Shown one piece after another: positions 35,899 through 46,873 of a stretch of 64,000 nucleotides of DNA. Source of the stretch: Lotus japonicus (lineage: Eukaryota; Streptophyta; Magnoliopsida; Fabales; Fabaceae); assembly GCF_012489685.1 (NCBI RefSeq), contig NC_080045.1:8643648-8707647 (forward strand), given 5' to 3'. The number at the start of each line of letters is the position of its first letter. Position 1 is the first letter of the stretch. The position numbers and the translations under genes are program-made. Under the pieces are notes generated by a model. That model was not told the origin of the DNA. It worked only from the letters and a program-made list of their open reading frames with translations, and did not search any database.

Positions 35899-37167
35899 AT
35901 GCCACTAGTTATGGCTTGTAGGTTTTGGAAGCTGCTTTACAATGGAGTCCATTTCAGAACAAACAGAACTGACCCATTTTATCTGAACTCAATGCTTTGT
36001 CACACTTCACAAGATGTTCCTAACTTGCAGTGGTATCAGAACGAGTTTCCGAAGATTAAAAAGTTGGCCCATTTGCTAGCTAATGTGGATTCAGTTAATG
36101 GAAGACTCGTTGATATGAATAGTAATTCGACCATTTTTAGCGACCAAGTTGAGGATGAAATGTGTACCTTCAAGTCTCTTGTCCGTGTGTTTGTTGGTTC
36201 TCCGTCTGTTCAGCGAAAAATTAAACATGCTTTGGCCACCTCCACCACAAATACTCAACATGATTCATTTACTCCTTTTAGCGAAGCAGTTGAAAGACAC
36301 GCTATGGTGGTTGATTCACTGACCAAAGTGGGCAACTTTCTCAATGTTTCTGCTCAGCAGAGGAAAGTGGTTCGCTTTAAAGTGGCCCAACAGGTTACCC
36401 AGCACCATATATGGACTGGTGTGCTTAAAGGAACTCTCAATAATTTTGCTGCTGATTTGGACTGTTTTGATTCTCAGGGCTTAAATGAAGGTACTATATT
36501 GGGTAAGCAAATTGTTCATAGCTGCTTGAAGCTTCTGACTGAAACTGCCATTTGCTCTGACATTGACTCTTCTTCATGGATGAAGCTTTCACCTTCTAAA
36601 ACTATTAGTTCTTCTGATTCCCAGAAATGGGAAGATGTTCTTATGATGTTCAATGATCTTATTGAATGCTGCAAAAGTGAAACAAAATTAAAGTTGCATG
36701 TGGCTAAGGCTGAGGCCATGAAGGAGGGGCTTTTCCAAATCAAAGATATTTTAATTGATAACAGTATTGGTTACAAGGAAGTCAGGCATCAAGAACACCT
36801 AGTGCAGAAGAAGCTTTCCAAAACATTGGGTCACTCATCTCGTTGCTTATTCACGCTATTACAGTATTACCTCTATGGAAGAGTTACTGATGTTGAAGTA
36901 GATATGCGTGGTGGGATTTATGGAAGTGGAAAGGACAACAGGTTTTGTTTGTTTATGGGAAGAATTTTGACATCGGATAGTGAGAAGATGGTTGGGCGGG
37001 GTGTGAAGCAGTTGGATCGGGTACTAGGGCTTTTCAAATTTGTATGGGAAACGGCTGGAATGAAAGGGCATTTAGATTTGCAGGGCCATCTGTGGTGTGT
37101 AGGAGCAGAAAATAGAATGCTTAGGTATAGAGGAAACATGTATTTCGTGCATGGCATTTGCCTTTGA
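35899..37167 (+). CDS. Conserved-looking plant protein of unknown function, intronless
   Basis: One open frame of 422 residues from ATG 35899 (an alternative start at ATG 35911, MACRFWKLLYNGV, is possible) to TGA 37165-37167. I do not recognise the family. Codon use and composition are those of a real gene. The first about 35 residues are basic and poor in acids (MACRFWKLLYNGVHFRTNR), compatible with an organellar targeting peptide, but this is weak. The middle is helical, with Lys/Glu-rich segments such as KLKLHVAKAEAMKEGLFQIK. The C-terminal part (DMRGGIYGSGKDNRFCLFMG, then HLWCVGAENRMLRYRG) looks like a compact beta-rich domain. There are no transmembrane segments and no transposon features. 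The gene is divergent from the formin (2.6 kb apart). Confidence 0.8.
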   Translation: MPLVMACRFWKLLYNGVHFRTNRTDPFYLNSMLCHTSQDVPNLQWYQNEFPKIKKLAHLLANVDSVNGRLVDMNSNSTIFSDQVEDEMCTFKSLVRVFVGSPSVQRKIKHALATSTTNTQHDSFTPFSEAVERHAMVVDSLTKVGNFLNVSAQQRKVVRFKVAQQVTQHHIWTGVLKGTLNNFAADLDCFDSQGLNEGTILGKQIVHSCLKLLTETAICSDIDSSSWMKLSPSKTISSSDSQKWEDVLMMFNDLIECCKSETKLKLHVAKAEAMKEGLFQIKDILIDNSIGYKEVRHQEHLVQKKLSKTLGHSSRCLFTLLQYYLYGRVTDVEVDMRGGIYGSGKDNRFCLFMGRILTSDSEKMVGRGVKQLDRVLGLFKFVWETAGMKGHLDLQGHLWCVGAENRMLRYRGNMYFVHGICL

Positions 37168-39298
37168 TCAGAGATTGTATGACAATATCATTTAATTATA
37201 TTCTACTTTGCTGATCTGTCATCAGTTAGTGGTTGCCAACGGAAACTCAGATTCAAGATCTGTTGCGGTGCTTCATTTGATATTGGTTTGTTTTCAAGAA
37301 TCAATGTAATTTCACCAGGTTTTACAGGAAACTAGCTAGCAAATATGTGGGTGTTTGAATAAATGGGATAATGTGAAATTCAAAAAAGAAATTACTGGCA
37401 ATAGAAGAAATAGGAATTATACAGTTTGTGTGATTCTTCTCTTGTTATTGTTGACAGTAAAATAAAATTTCAACTTCGAATTATCCGATGTTACAATTTC
37501 ATTGACTATCCACCTTGGGGTAATTTTATTGTTAAATTTTGAGATGATGACTAGCTCAAAAGTGGAGAGTGCTGATCTGCTAAAGCATTCAACCTGTGTG
37601 AGTTTTTTATTACTTTTACACAATTTAAATACGCTTCTGCACTATGCTTTCTTATGTTTCTAATGTAGATGATTGAGTTTAAATGCTCTGCTTCATTCTG
37701 GAATCTTTGTTTTGGTCATATTTATGGATTCATTGAGAGCCAGGAAATGCCATTTACAGTCCTTAGCAACCCCATGTAGTATCTTAGTTTCTTTCCATTT
37801 GAATGTCTTCAATAACAATTTTTTTATGAACCTATGCAACATATTGTCATTGGTGGATCTGGTGCTTCAAAGAGAAAATGCTAAGCTCAAACCATAAACA
37901 ATATTTGCTATTGATAGCTTTGAGTTAATTAGCTATGTGTTTGACTGTTATTGATGGCTCCTAATATTTAATCTCTTGTTCATTCACAATTTGCTGTGAA
38001 CTATATGCTATAGAAAATTTCCTCCAGAGTTTACATCATGTTTGAACTGAAGGTTCATCTAGGAACTAGGAAGTGCTTAACCAAAATGTTCTTTCTAAAT
38101 GGCTTGTTCATAGGTTTATCATTATCTGGTAGGTGCTGGACAAGACAACAAGTCAGCCATTGCATGCATGCTCCTATAAATCATTATATAATCAGAATTC
38201 TATAATAAGAGCTTCAGAACATTAATAATATATTTTTCCCTGAAAATGAGCTTTCTCTCTCATTTTCTCTCACTCACTTATACCCTAGAACTTCCTTAGG
38301 GGGTAAATCCCTCATTCTGCTATAGCCTTTCTGGAGTCAGCCACTCCACATTGTCGTTGGGAGTGACAAGTATGGAATGCATAAATTTGATGTCATGGCC
38401 TTCCCACTATAATGTTTTCAAGTTGGTTTCTTCACATGAGAATACAGGATTGGCATCTATGCTTGCTATGTACTATTTTCCACATTGTATTTTTAGTCAT
38501 AAAGCTTATTTAAACTCTTGGCAGTTCAGGAATGTTGAGTTTATCTCTAGGAGAATATTTCATCTAAGCTGGCATTGATCAGGATCTTCACTCTGATGGT
38601 AGAATGAGATTGACTTATTGCCGAACTTATTGCCCAAGCTGGCATCTACATGAATTTGCACTTGTCTGGTTATTGTCATGTATACACCCCCACATGTTTT
38701 CTCTTTGCTTTAAGTAGTTTCAATTGTTCAACACAAGTTGACTCAGTTGATAAGTTGATAATGACAAACTATTTCTCATTAAAAGGTTGTGTGTTCGGTT
38801 CAGCGGTTGATGTGAAGGTTGTGTTGGTGGATAATAGATAAGTACTTATGTAAGCAACCTATGATTATGGAGACATGCTTTGATTGATGGTTCATGGTGG
38901 TGACCGGAGCAAAATCCATCTATACTCTTATTCATAAAAAATAAGATTCATCTTTGCTGAGAGAGAAAAAGTGCATAGGAGGACAGATTGATGCGAATTT
39001 GAACAAGAGGCGCGCAAGATTTCATGTAATAGTTCTACTATGTTGTTGGCGATCAATTGATAAAATTGTTATTTTCATCTGATTTTAGGATATGAATTGA
39101 GAAGATTTCAGATGAGATTTTTTCTTTAATTTACTATAATGTAATGACACATTTGGCTTCTTTTTTTTAATATGCATGTTGTTCAAATAAATAAATAAAT
39201 AATAGTCAGCTATCGATTTTGATATTTTATTGACCACAAAAATCATTGGGAGAACGAAGTGTAACCAGAATGTGGAGAATGCGTGTGTTAAAATGTGA
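37168..39298. other. Intergenic with dispersed repeat and SINE-like stretch
   Basis: No gene is supported. About 37755-37985 is clearly similar to 48667-48905 inside the Helitron (shared blocks GGTGGATCTGGTGCTT, AAACAATATTTGCTATTGAT and TGATGGCTCC). About 38735-38930 has a tRNA-like pair of blocks (ACTCAGTTGATAAG, then GTGTGTTCGGTTC) and may be a degraded + strand SINE. Confidence 0.5.
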
Positions 39299-40960
39299 AG
39301 AATACTGGGAGGCGTTTAACATGGACCAGTTTTTTCTGGTCCATGGTTGCACCACTTGCTTTTTGACCTGCTATTGCAGGTTTCCCGATTTTTAAATAAA
39401 AATAAAAATACATATTTATTAATTACAATAATTAATTTGTGATAATTTTAATTAAGTTAATTAAAACCTAATTCTCCCTAATCTCTCCTCTCTTCTCTCT
39501 CCTCTTCATCTTCTACCTCCCAATTTCTGAAATCAAAACCTCTCCCCATTCTCATTTTCGTTGTTCTTCCTCATCATCATCACTCTGTTCTTCTTCTCCT
39601 TCTTCTTCCCTTATATTGTTGCTTCCTCTGTCTAAGACCAGCCTCCAAACCAAGCACATCTCCTATCCATGACCCATCAATCCTCCAAACCAATAACTGA
39701 AACCTCCATCTTCTTCTCATCTTCTTCATGTTCACCCATCGTCCTCCTCCTCCATCTTCTTCTTCCCTCCACATTTCCCCTTCATCTCAACAAATTAATA
39801 ACTGAAACCTAGAAACCCAACACCAGAAAACCCAGAAACAAAGCCACAATATTTTCATCTTACCCAGTTGGTGCTGTATGAGTTTTTAGCAAGTCATTCA
39901 AAGTCTGTGATGTAAAATTAATTTGCTTCCCGCAAACATGAGTTTTTCCGTGGCTCACCTTTTCTTTATGTTTGGGGCTTTGGGCATATTTGCATAAAGT
40001 TCATGGGTAACTTACTCATCATAAGGTTTCGGTTAATCATTGCACAAGCACTTCCATCCCCTTCTAACAATCTCATTATAACTTCTGGAAATTCTTATTC
40101 TGTAATTATTAGTTTCTACTCATGGAGCACTGTCCTCTCTTCAATTTTGCTATAGTGACATACCTGTTAGAGCATCAAACCCCCACAACCAAATAACAAA
40201 CCCAAAATTTTGCTCCTCACAAAACAACCTGTTAGAGCATCAAACCCCCACAACCACTAAACAAAATCAAGAACACCAAAATGAAAATAAAAATAACAAA
40301 CTCACTCCCAACCCAGAATCCCCACCACCACCCAGATTTCACTCCCAACCCAGAACCACCACCACCACCAACCCAGAACTCCTCACAAACCCCAGATCCA
40401 AACCACCACCCAGAACCCACTCCCAATCCATGCCACCACCAGCCCAAAACCCCCCTCAAACCCAGATCCAAACCTCAAACCCATAACTCATACAAAATCG
40501 ATGGAAAAGAAGAGAAGAAGAAGGTGGGTCGTGATTGAAGTCTCAACCCAGGAGATGCAATCGGATCTGGAAAAAATTTCGAAGGCACCAAATCTTGTGG
40601 TTTCCCTTCTCAACTTTTTTTGAAATTTTCCGATTTCACCTTCACCCAACCACCTTAGAGAAGATCCACGACCCAAAGCTTTTCTCTTTCGATTTTGTGG
40701 TGGTGGTGGTGGCGGCGTGGTTGTAGTGCGGCGGTCGGATTTAGGGTTGTGGGTGGTAGTGGTTGTTGGGTGGGAGGAAGAAAAGAAGAAGATGAAAATA
40801 TTTAATTTGACCTAATTCAATTAACCTAATAATTAATTAAAGATTAATAAAATATGTTTTTTGATTTTTTTAAAAAAAACTTGTTATTGTGGGTCAAAAG
40901 GGGGTGGTGCAACTTTGCACCACACAAAAGTGGTCCATAATAAATTTTTCCAGAATACTG
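39299..40960. mobile_element. Mutator-like element with 9-bp target duplication
   Basis: The element proper is 39308-40951 (1644 bp). AGAATACTG lies directly outside both ends (39299-39307 and 40952-40960). Inverted ends share TTTAxxATGGACCA and extend about 65 bp inward (TTGCACCAC, TTTTTGACC). No transposase is visible. The interior has CT-rich stretches (39474-39800) and proline-codon-rich DNA (40310-40490), similar in style to the element at 538-2343. Gene-like pieces are probably captured but I could not identify a parent. Confidence 0.8.
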
Positions 40961-41262
40961 ACCCTTATTTATTTACGGGCTCCACTTTGACTTTCAAACA
41001 ATGGCAACTGCCAAAGACTTTTAGGTGAAGGAATTAACAAACATGATTCAATTGCTTCAATGTCTTTCACAATTCTACAATAATTAAATTAATGTAATGA
41101 TTCGAATTTCAATTCTTACTAGCGTTTTTGTCTCGTGCACACGACGAATATTGATTTAATTATTTAGGCACGTAATAATGAATTGACGATCTCTAAAAAA
41201 TGAGCATTCAACCAAACAAAATCACAATGCATATCACACAACTTGCAAAATTTGACAAACAC

Positions 41263-41316
<54 letters not shown>

Positions 41317-41735
41317 CCTAAATACTTTTGAAATTGTGAAAAACATACTTAAATTAGATGAAAAATTGTTACCGAGAGTTGCCAAAAAGGTAAGAGCTAT
41401 GAGATATAAGGGTTGAAGGGCAATGAAGAGTTAGCAAAAATTATTAGTTTTTACATGAATTATTTTTTATGTAAAATGTTTTTCCCCGTGAAAGTTTTTA
41501 CCTTGTGATCTAAATATAAGTATATAGTATTCATTTAAGAAAAATGTTTTAAAATCTGACTGAATATTTGGCCTCAATTACTACTATTTAGTACTAATTT
41601 TAAATTTCAAACTCAAATTACAATTTTTCTTTTACAATTTCTAAAAAAGGAATCGCATTAACTTAAATTTAATATTGACTTCTTAATCTATGAGATGATT
41701 CTATAAATTATATTTATTTCTTAAAAAAGTAAAAG
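40961..41735. other. Intergenic with (AT)n microsatellite
   Basis: An AT dinucleotide run lies at 41266-41313. The rest is AT-rich without an ORF. Confidence 0.7.
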
Positions 41736-42527
41736 AAACTCAATTAATTATCTATATACTTTAGAAAAGAAGAACTTTGTGAGACCCACTTAAATGAGTT
41801 GACATTTCATGGTTCACTCTCACCCATCCCCCTCATTAGCTGACAAGTGTCAATCTTTAATTCATTATGATCAATTTATTGCAAGCTCATTTTTCCTTAA
41901 TCTTGGTATTCAGGCCCATCATTGACAACATATTGGTTGATCATTAAATATCTCATTAATAACTGATTTTCTTTTATTTTCCCGTCCATTAGTGCTTAAA
42001 TTTAGTTAATTAGAAGAAAAAAATTAAACTCTTAATTAATGCAGACAAAAGTCATCCCCTTATTGACTACCTATGAAATAATCATTCAAATTATAAATTA
42101 ATGTGTTTAAAAACGATTTTGCTGGCAAGATTCAAATTCAAATTTTATTAACTTTTTCAACATGTCAATTCATATTTTGAAATATTAAATTGCTGATTAA
42201 TTTTTTTTTCTATACAGTCCATTTGTGCTGAAATTTAATTGTCGTTTTTTTTCAACTATTAATTAAGGGTGTAACAAAAGTCACACATCATCTTTTAGTA
42301 TGGAAAATCTTTCAAAATATCATTAATTGTTTCTTAATATGGTTATTCAGACATAAGGCATAAAAACGGAAATTTTCTCAAGATTTGATTTTTTTATGTG
42401 ATTAAAACCGTTTTTGGTGATCAGGATTTAAATTCAAAATTTATTAATTTGACAACCTTTCAATTCAAATTTTGGAATATTCTTTTTGAAGTAATATTCT
42501 CTTTCCTTTTTTCACCTGTAAACATCA

Positions 42528-42628
42528 TCTGGACTATTGTTGCAAAAGTGAATCGTTTATGGCTAAGTCCGAACTTATATGGTTCAAAGCTGCCTTTTTC
42601 GATGGACATGATTCTTATGGATGACAAG
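42528..42628 (+). pseudogene. RPA1-like OB-fold exon fragment, left arm
   Basis: The reading WTIVAKVNRLWLSPNLYGSK, then LPFSMDMILMDDK, ends at a GT donor (GACAAG|GTATAAC). It matches the first OB-fold region (DUF223 type) of plant replication protein A 70-kDa-like proteins, where an MDxK motif is typical. The 5' part of the exon with the ATG is missing. A 30-bp piece around TTCTTATGGATGACAAGG is duplicated directly behind it. Confidence 0.65.
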
Positions 42629-42892
42629 GTATAACATTTTTATATTCTTATGGATGACAAGGTATAACATTTTTATAGCATTTGACTTGAAAATATATTT
42701 TATAGCATTTTTATAGATTCCCACAGAAATTTATAAGGAACGATTATTATAAAAGGATTGAAGAAAACGACATGGTTCAGGGTTCTAATTCTTTAAAGAT
42801 TTCCACATAAATTTTAAATTTGATAGACATAACTTTTTTGTTCAAGATTGAAGTCGCGAACACTTTCCATTCCATCTATAAAAATGGTATAC

Positions 42893-43042
42893 CTTGTCAT
42901 CCATAAGAACCATGTCCATCGAGAATGACAGCTTCGAACCATATAAGCTCGGACTTAGCAATAAACGATTCACTTTTGTAACAATAGTCCAGTTCTCCTT
43001 GAAAGCATCGATTTTGGCGAGATCGTCGATTTTGACAGTCAT
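42893..43042 (-). pseudogene. RPA1-like OB-fold exon, right arm
   Basis: A 50-codon first exon is intact here: MTVKIDDLAKIDAFKENWTI, then VNRLLLSPSLYGSK and SMDMVLMDDK. It ends at a GT donor (GACAAG|GTATACC). This is the start of an RPA1-like (DUF223) protein. It is the inverted counterpart of the left-arm fragment with about a dozen changes. No further exons follow before the centre of the element, so no functional product is expected. Confidence 0.65.
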
Positions 43043-43875
43043 CAGAACAAAGGTTATTTCAAAGCTATTAGATGCTGGAAAATGGATGGAATGGTGAAGG
43101 TGAAGAATAACATAAGGGAGCATATATAGATGAGTCAGAATTAGAGTTAATAATGTCTACAGGTGAAAAAATGAAGAAGAATATTTCTCCAAAAAGAATA
43201 TTCCAAAATTTGAATTGAAAGGTTGTCAAAATTAATAAAATTTGAATTTGAATTTGAATCTTGACCACCAAAAACGGTTTTAATCACATAAAAAAATTAA
43301 ACCTTGAGAAAATTTTCGGTTTTAACTTATGTTACAACCTTAATTGATAGTTTAAAAAAAATAAATGACAATTAAATTTCAGCACTAATGGACGGTACAA
43401 AAAAATATTAATCAGCAATTTAACATTCTAAAATTTGAATTGACATGTTGAAAAAGTTAATTGAATTTGAATCATGACCAGCAAAATCGTTTTTAAACAC
43501 ATTAATTGACAATTTGAATGATTATTCCATAGGTAGTTAATGAGGAGGGATGACTTTTGTTACAATATTAATTGAGAGTTTAAAAGAATTAATTAACTAA
43601 ATTTAAGCAATAATGGACAAAAAATAAAATAAAATCAGTTATTAATGAGATTTATAATGAGCATTCAATAGGTTGTCAATGATGAGCCTCAATACCAAAA
43701 TTAAGGAAAAATGAGCTTGCAATAAATTGGTTAGAATGAATAAGAAATTGACACTTGTCAACTAATGGGGGTGGGTGGGTGAGAGTGAACCATGGAATGT
43801 CAACTCATGTAAGTGAGTCTCACAGTGATTTTCTTTTCTAAAGTATATAGATAGATGAATGTAAAAAACTCAATT

Positions 43876-44684
43876 CTCTACCACTTATATTTTCGAGATA
43901 TTAATGTGCTTTTGGAAAAATAGTTTAATGAGAAGCTTATTGAAATACGTTCGACAGAGGTTATGGATATCATACATATTTATTCATAAGTTTATATGCA
44001 ACTTGTGAAAATAAATTTAAAATAACTTATAAGTAAATCATAAGTTGTGGCCCAAATTAAAGTGGTCAACCGATGAACCTTCATTTTTAACCACAAGACA
44101 TATTATTATTGATGTTTTTTAATAATATATCTTGTGGTTAAAAATGACTATTTACCGATTAACTATTTTTAAAGTATTTATATTAGTTATTCAAACACTT
44201 GCATAAGTATTGAGACAATAAGATAATCCTAAATGAGTTCTTTCAAAGAGTACCTAAATAAATCCACATTTATATTCACTCATACTTTGGTTTGAACAAC
44301 AGTCTAGACTATAGTTGTATTAGTGTAGTGTCCACATCATATACTACGTGAGGCTTTTCACACCCTAAACGAAGTCAGTTTTGTCCATTGAAAATGTCAT
44401 ACAACCAGGCTCGCATCTACCCGATGAGCGTCTCGATTTTTACAGTTGAATCGGTTAAGGCTAGATCAAGTAGGTTCATTCAGATATAAACAATCAGAAG
44501 AATAAAAGAGCAAAACAAATCAAAGCATAAATGGAGGGAAGAGTGAGAAATAAATATAGAAATATCTATTCCAATTAAATAATCAAACATATATGATACA
44601 TAAATGAGAAAGATACAAAAGAACAAAACAGAAAAAGAGTTGAGAGTAAGAAATAAGAGAAAATTGAAGACTTGGACTCATTAT
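43876..44684. other. Intergenic, no gene seen
   Basis: AT-rich. A short inverted pair (about 44085-44150, AACCACAAGACATATTATTA and its complement) is visible. Confidence 0.5.
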
Positions 44685-44986
44685 GGGCCTGTTTGATAAC
44701 TGTTTCCAAAACAGTTTTCAGTTTTTAAAAACTGAAAACTTGTTTGGTAAGACCTGTTTTCAAAAACAGTTTTTGAAAACAGTTCTCATTTTCAGTTTTT
44801 AAAACTAAAAAACCAAAACAGGTAAAAGATGTTTTCAGTTTCAGTTTTTAGTTTTCAGATATCATTTTTCTAAATGTTCGAAAACATGTCATTAAAACTG
44901 TTTTCTTCTTCTGAAAACTGTTTTTAAGAATTGTTTCTGAAAACTGTTTTAAAAACTGAAAACTAAAACTGCTATCAAACAGGCCC
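44685..44986. mobile_element. MITE with GGGCCTGTTTGATA ends
   Basis: 302 bp, ends GGGCCTGTTTGATAACTG and the inverse TATCAAACAGGCCC. The interior is built from repeated AAACAGTTTTCAG-like motifs and would fold on itself. The terminal type suggests the hAT superfamily, but no clear 8-bp duplication is seen. Confidence 0.7.
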
Positions 44987-45925
44987 ATAGTCGTATAGCC
45001 GCTGCGATTTTTCGGTTCTATGGTGCGGTTTCTCGCATTTCAAGTCCCAGTGGAGCAGATTGGAGTTGAGGATGCGATTTTGAGCAGATCCACCAGAGGT
45101 TATTCGAACTTGATGATGAGGAAGCATGTAACTGAGGTACAACAACGAAGGGCGAACTCGTTTATTATGCGAATTGAAGCCATAGGTGAGAGGTGAAACT
45201 TTCAAATCTGGACAAGAGAGGAGAAAGAGAGGTAGTGGTGGGGTCTGTTGCGACGAGGGGAAGAGAGGAGAGAAGCAATGGTGGTGGTGGTGGCCCGTGG
45301 GATTCATTGTGACGAGAGGAAGAGAGGAGAATTGGGATAGTGGGGATGGCTCGTGGGGTCTGTGGCGATAACAAGAAGAGATGAGAAGTGGTGGCTAGGT
45401 CTTGGAGGAGAGATGTGAGAATAGAAGGTTGTGGTGGTGGGGTTTGCAAGTAAGGTTTGTAGTGAGAAGTTGAAGATGTGGTTGGTGGCTAAGTTTGTAG
45501 TGAGAGACTGAAGGTCAGGGTAGTGGGATAATGAGAGTATTTATAAGCAAGGTAATCAAACTCGAGAGTTTAGGTAAACTCATGGGGGGGGGGGTTACCG
45601 CATGCAAAAAATACATAAAAAAACACTATAATGGTGATGAACACGCACTAACAACTTTAAAAATGAACCAAATCACCAACAATAGTGATAAGAGCAAGTT
45701 CAAACCATAAATAAAATTACCAATAAGTTTAAGTTCATACATAAAAGCACTAAATAATCCAAATTTAAGGTTTCACAAGTCAAAAACTCATAATAAAACA
45801 TTAAACAAAAGCCATAAATGATAAATCCAAGTGAAAAGTTGCAGAAGGAATTCAGGATAAATTTATAAATTGATAAATAATACCAAATACATGAATCAGG
45901 CATAGAGATCAGGATATGCTAGTGT
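44987..45925. other. Purine-rich region without a supported gene
   Basis: 45185-45470 is rich in GAGAGG and GGTGG motifs with internal repeats (GACGAGAGGAAGAGAGGAGA). The proline/serine-rich reverse readings are composition artefacts. A run of nine G lies at about 45585-45593. Confidence 0.5.
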
Positions 45926-46470
45926 CGCAACCGGTGTTGCGGCGAAAAATAATATAAAATAACATAGAGCCGCCACCAATTTATTTACGGAAATTGGAAC
46001 TCTCAAAATATATTTAAACTAATCTGCGATTAGATATCTGAATTCGGGAGTCACTTACATGTGGGGAAGGTTTTAGCACCCCACGATGTCCGTTTAGAAA
46101 AACGGTACCTCTAATTAATTGTGCGAAATCTAATAACTTTAAACCTACTTATATCGTACCAAAAAAAGAAGATTTCATATATTATTTTTTATATGTTTTT
46201 AATTAAATAAAATAAAAGATTATTTATTGATTGGACCCGACAAGCTTTTGAGGCTTGCGCCTATGTATCCCCCGATGTGTAGTGGGGTCTTCAAAGCCCT
46301 GTAGTTCTGAAAATATTTTTAGGTTGGTTTGTGTTTTTTAATTTAGAAAAAAAGTTGTATATTTTATATTAACATATTTTAATTTTTCCATGAAAATTAT
46401 ATATTTTAAATTGGTGGGTGTTTTAATTATTTTATGAAAAAAATCTTAGTTTATTAATTTTTATATCTAT
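45926..46470 (+). mobile_element. Ogre-like (Ty3/gypsy) remnant
   Basis: The features are GTCGCAACCGG, GAGCCGCCACCAATTTATTT, GGGAGTCACTTACATGTGGGG, GAAGGTTTTAGCACCCC and, further on, TATGTATCCCCCGATGTG with CCCTGTAGTTC. They occur in the order known from the LTR and leader region of Ogre/Tat elements of legumes. The remnant is incomplete: no ORF and no matching second LTR in the window. The Helitron begins at its right edge. Confidence 0.6.
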
Positions 46471-46689
46471 CTATCTATACTATATATAAAAGCAAAGTTT
46501 CTGCAGCAATAAGGGTAAAACTGTACTTTTAGAAATTATTGCACATGAACTGGATTTTCTCTATGGGTAATTCAGTAAATCTAAATATCATTTGTTAGGG
46601 ACTAAATCTTGACCGTCCGTAGCTTTTAATCTAGGCGGTCAGATTTGTGTCTGACTTTTCTTATTCTTTTCCAGTTGGTACAGGTTCGT

Positions 46690-46873
46690 GTTCACTCCCA
46701 CATTCACCATTTTTGCAGATTGAAGCGGGTTCAGTGGTAGCATCCAAGGGGGACGCAGCTGTGCGGAATGGATTGTGAGGTGAGGGTTCTGAGAATGCCA
46801 TTCGATAGGATCTTCCACCATGTGAGCGACCTCTTTTTCTCCCTTCTTCGCCGCGACTCATCTTTGATCAGGT
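46690..46873 (+). pseudogene. Possible captured first exon in the Helitron
   Basis: A reading from an ATG at about 46768 (MDCEVRVLRMPFDRIFHHVS, then DLFFSLLRRDSSLIR) ends at a good GT donor (ATCAG|GTAAGAATG). It is GC-richer than the surroundings and is followed by typical intron-like T-rich DNA. I do not recognise the parent gene. Confidence 0.3.

Larger units (their letters stand above)
41736..43875. mobile_element. Long-TIR (foldback or Mutator-like) element with duplicated RPA1-like exon
   Basis: The element is about 41746-43865. The two arms, about 880-980 bases each, are inverted copies of each other: for example CATTTCATGGTTCACTCTCA at about 41805 reads back in the right arm at about 43780. 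They are separated by only about 250 bases (42635-42885). AAACTCAATT lies at both sides (41736-41745 and 43866-43875) and is the likely 10-bp target duplication. There is no transposase. Each arm carries a fragment of the same gene exon, described separately. The right arm has about 190 bases that the left arm lacks. Confidence 0.75.

Noticed and set aside
44975..45449. Proline/serine-rich minus ORFs (110 and 94 codons)
   Set aside because: Caused by GAGAGG/GGTGG repeats; overlapping frames look equally 'coding' and show no domain.
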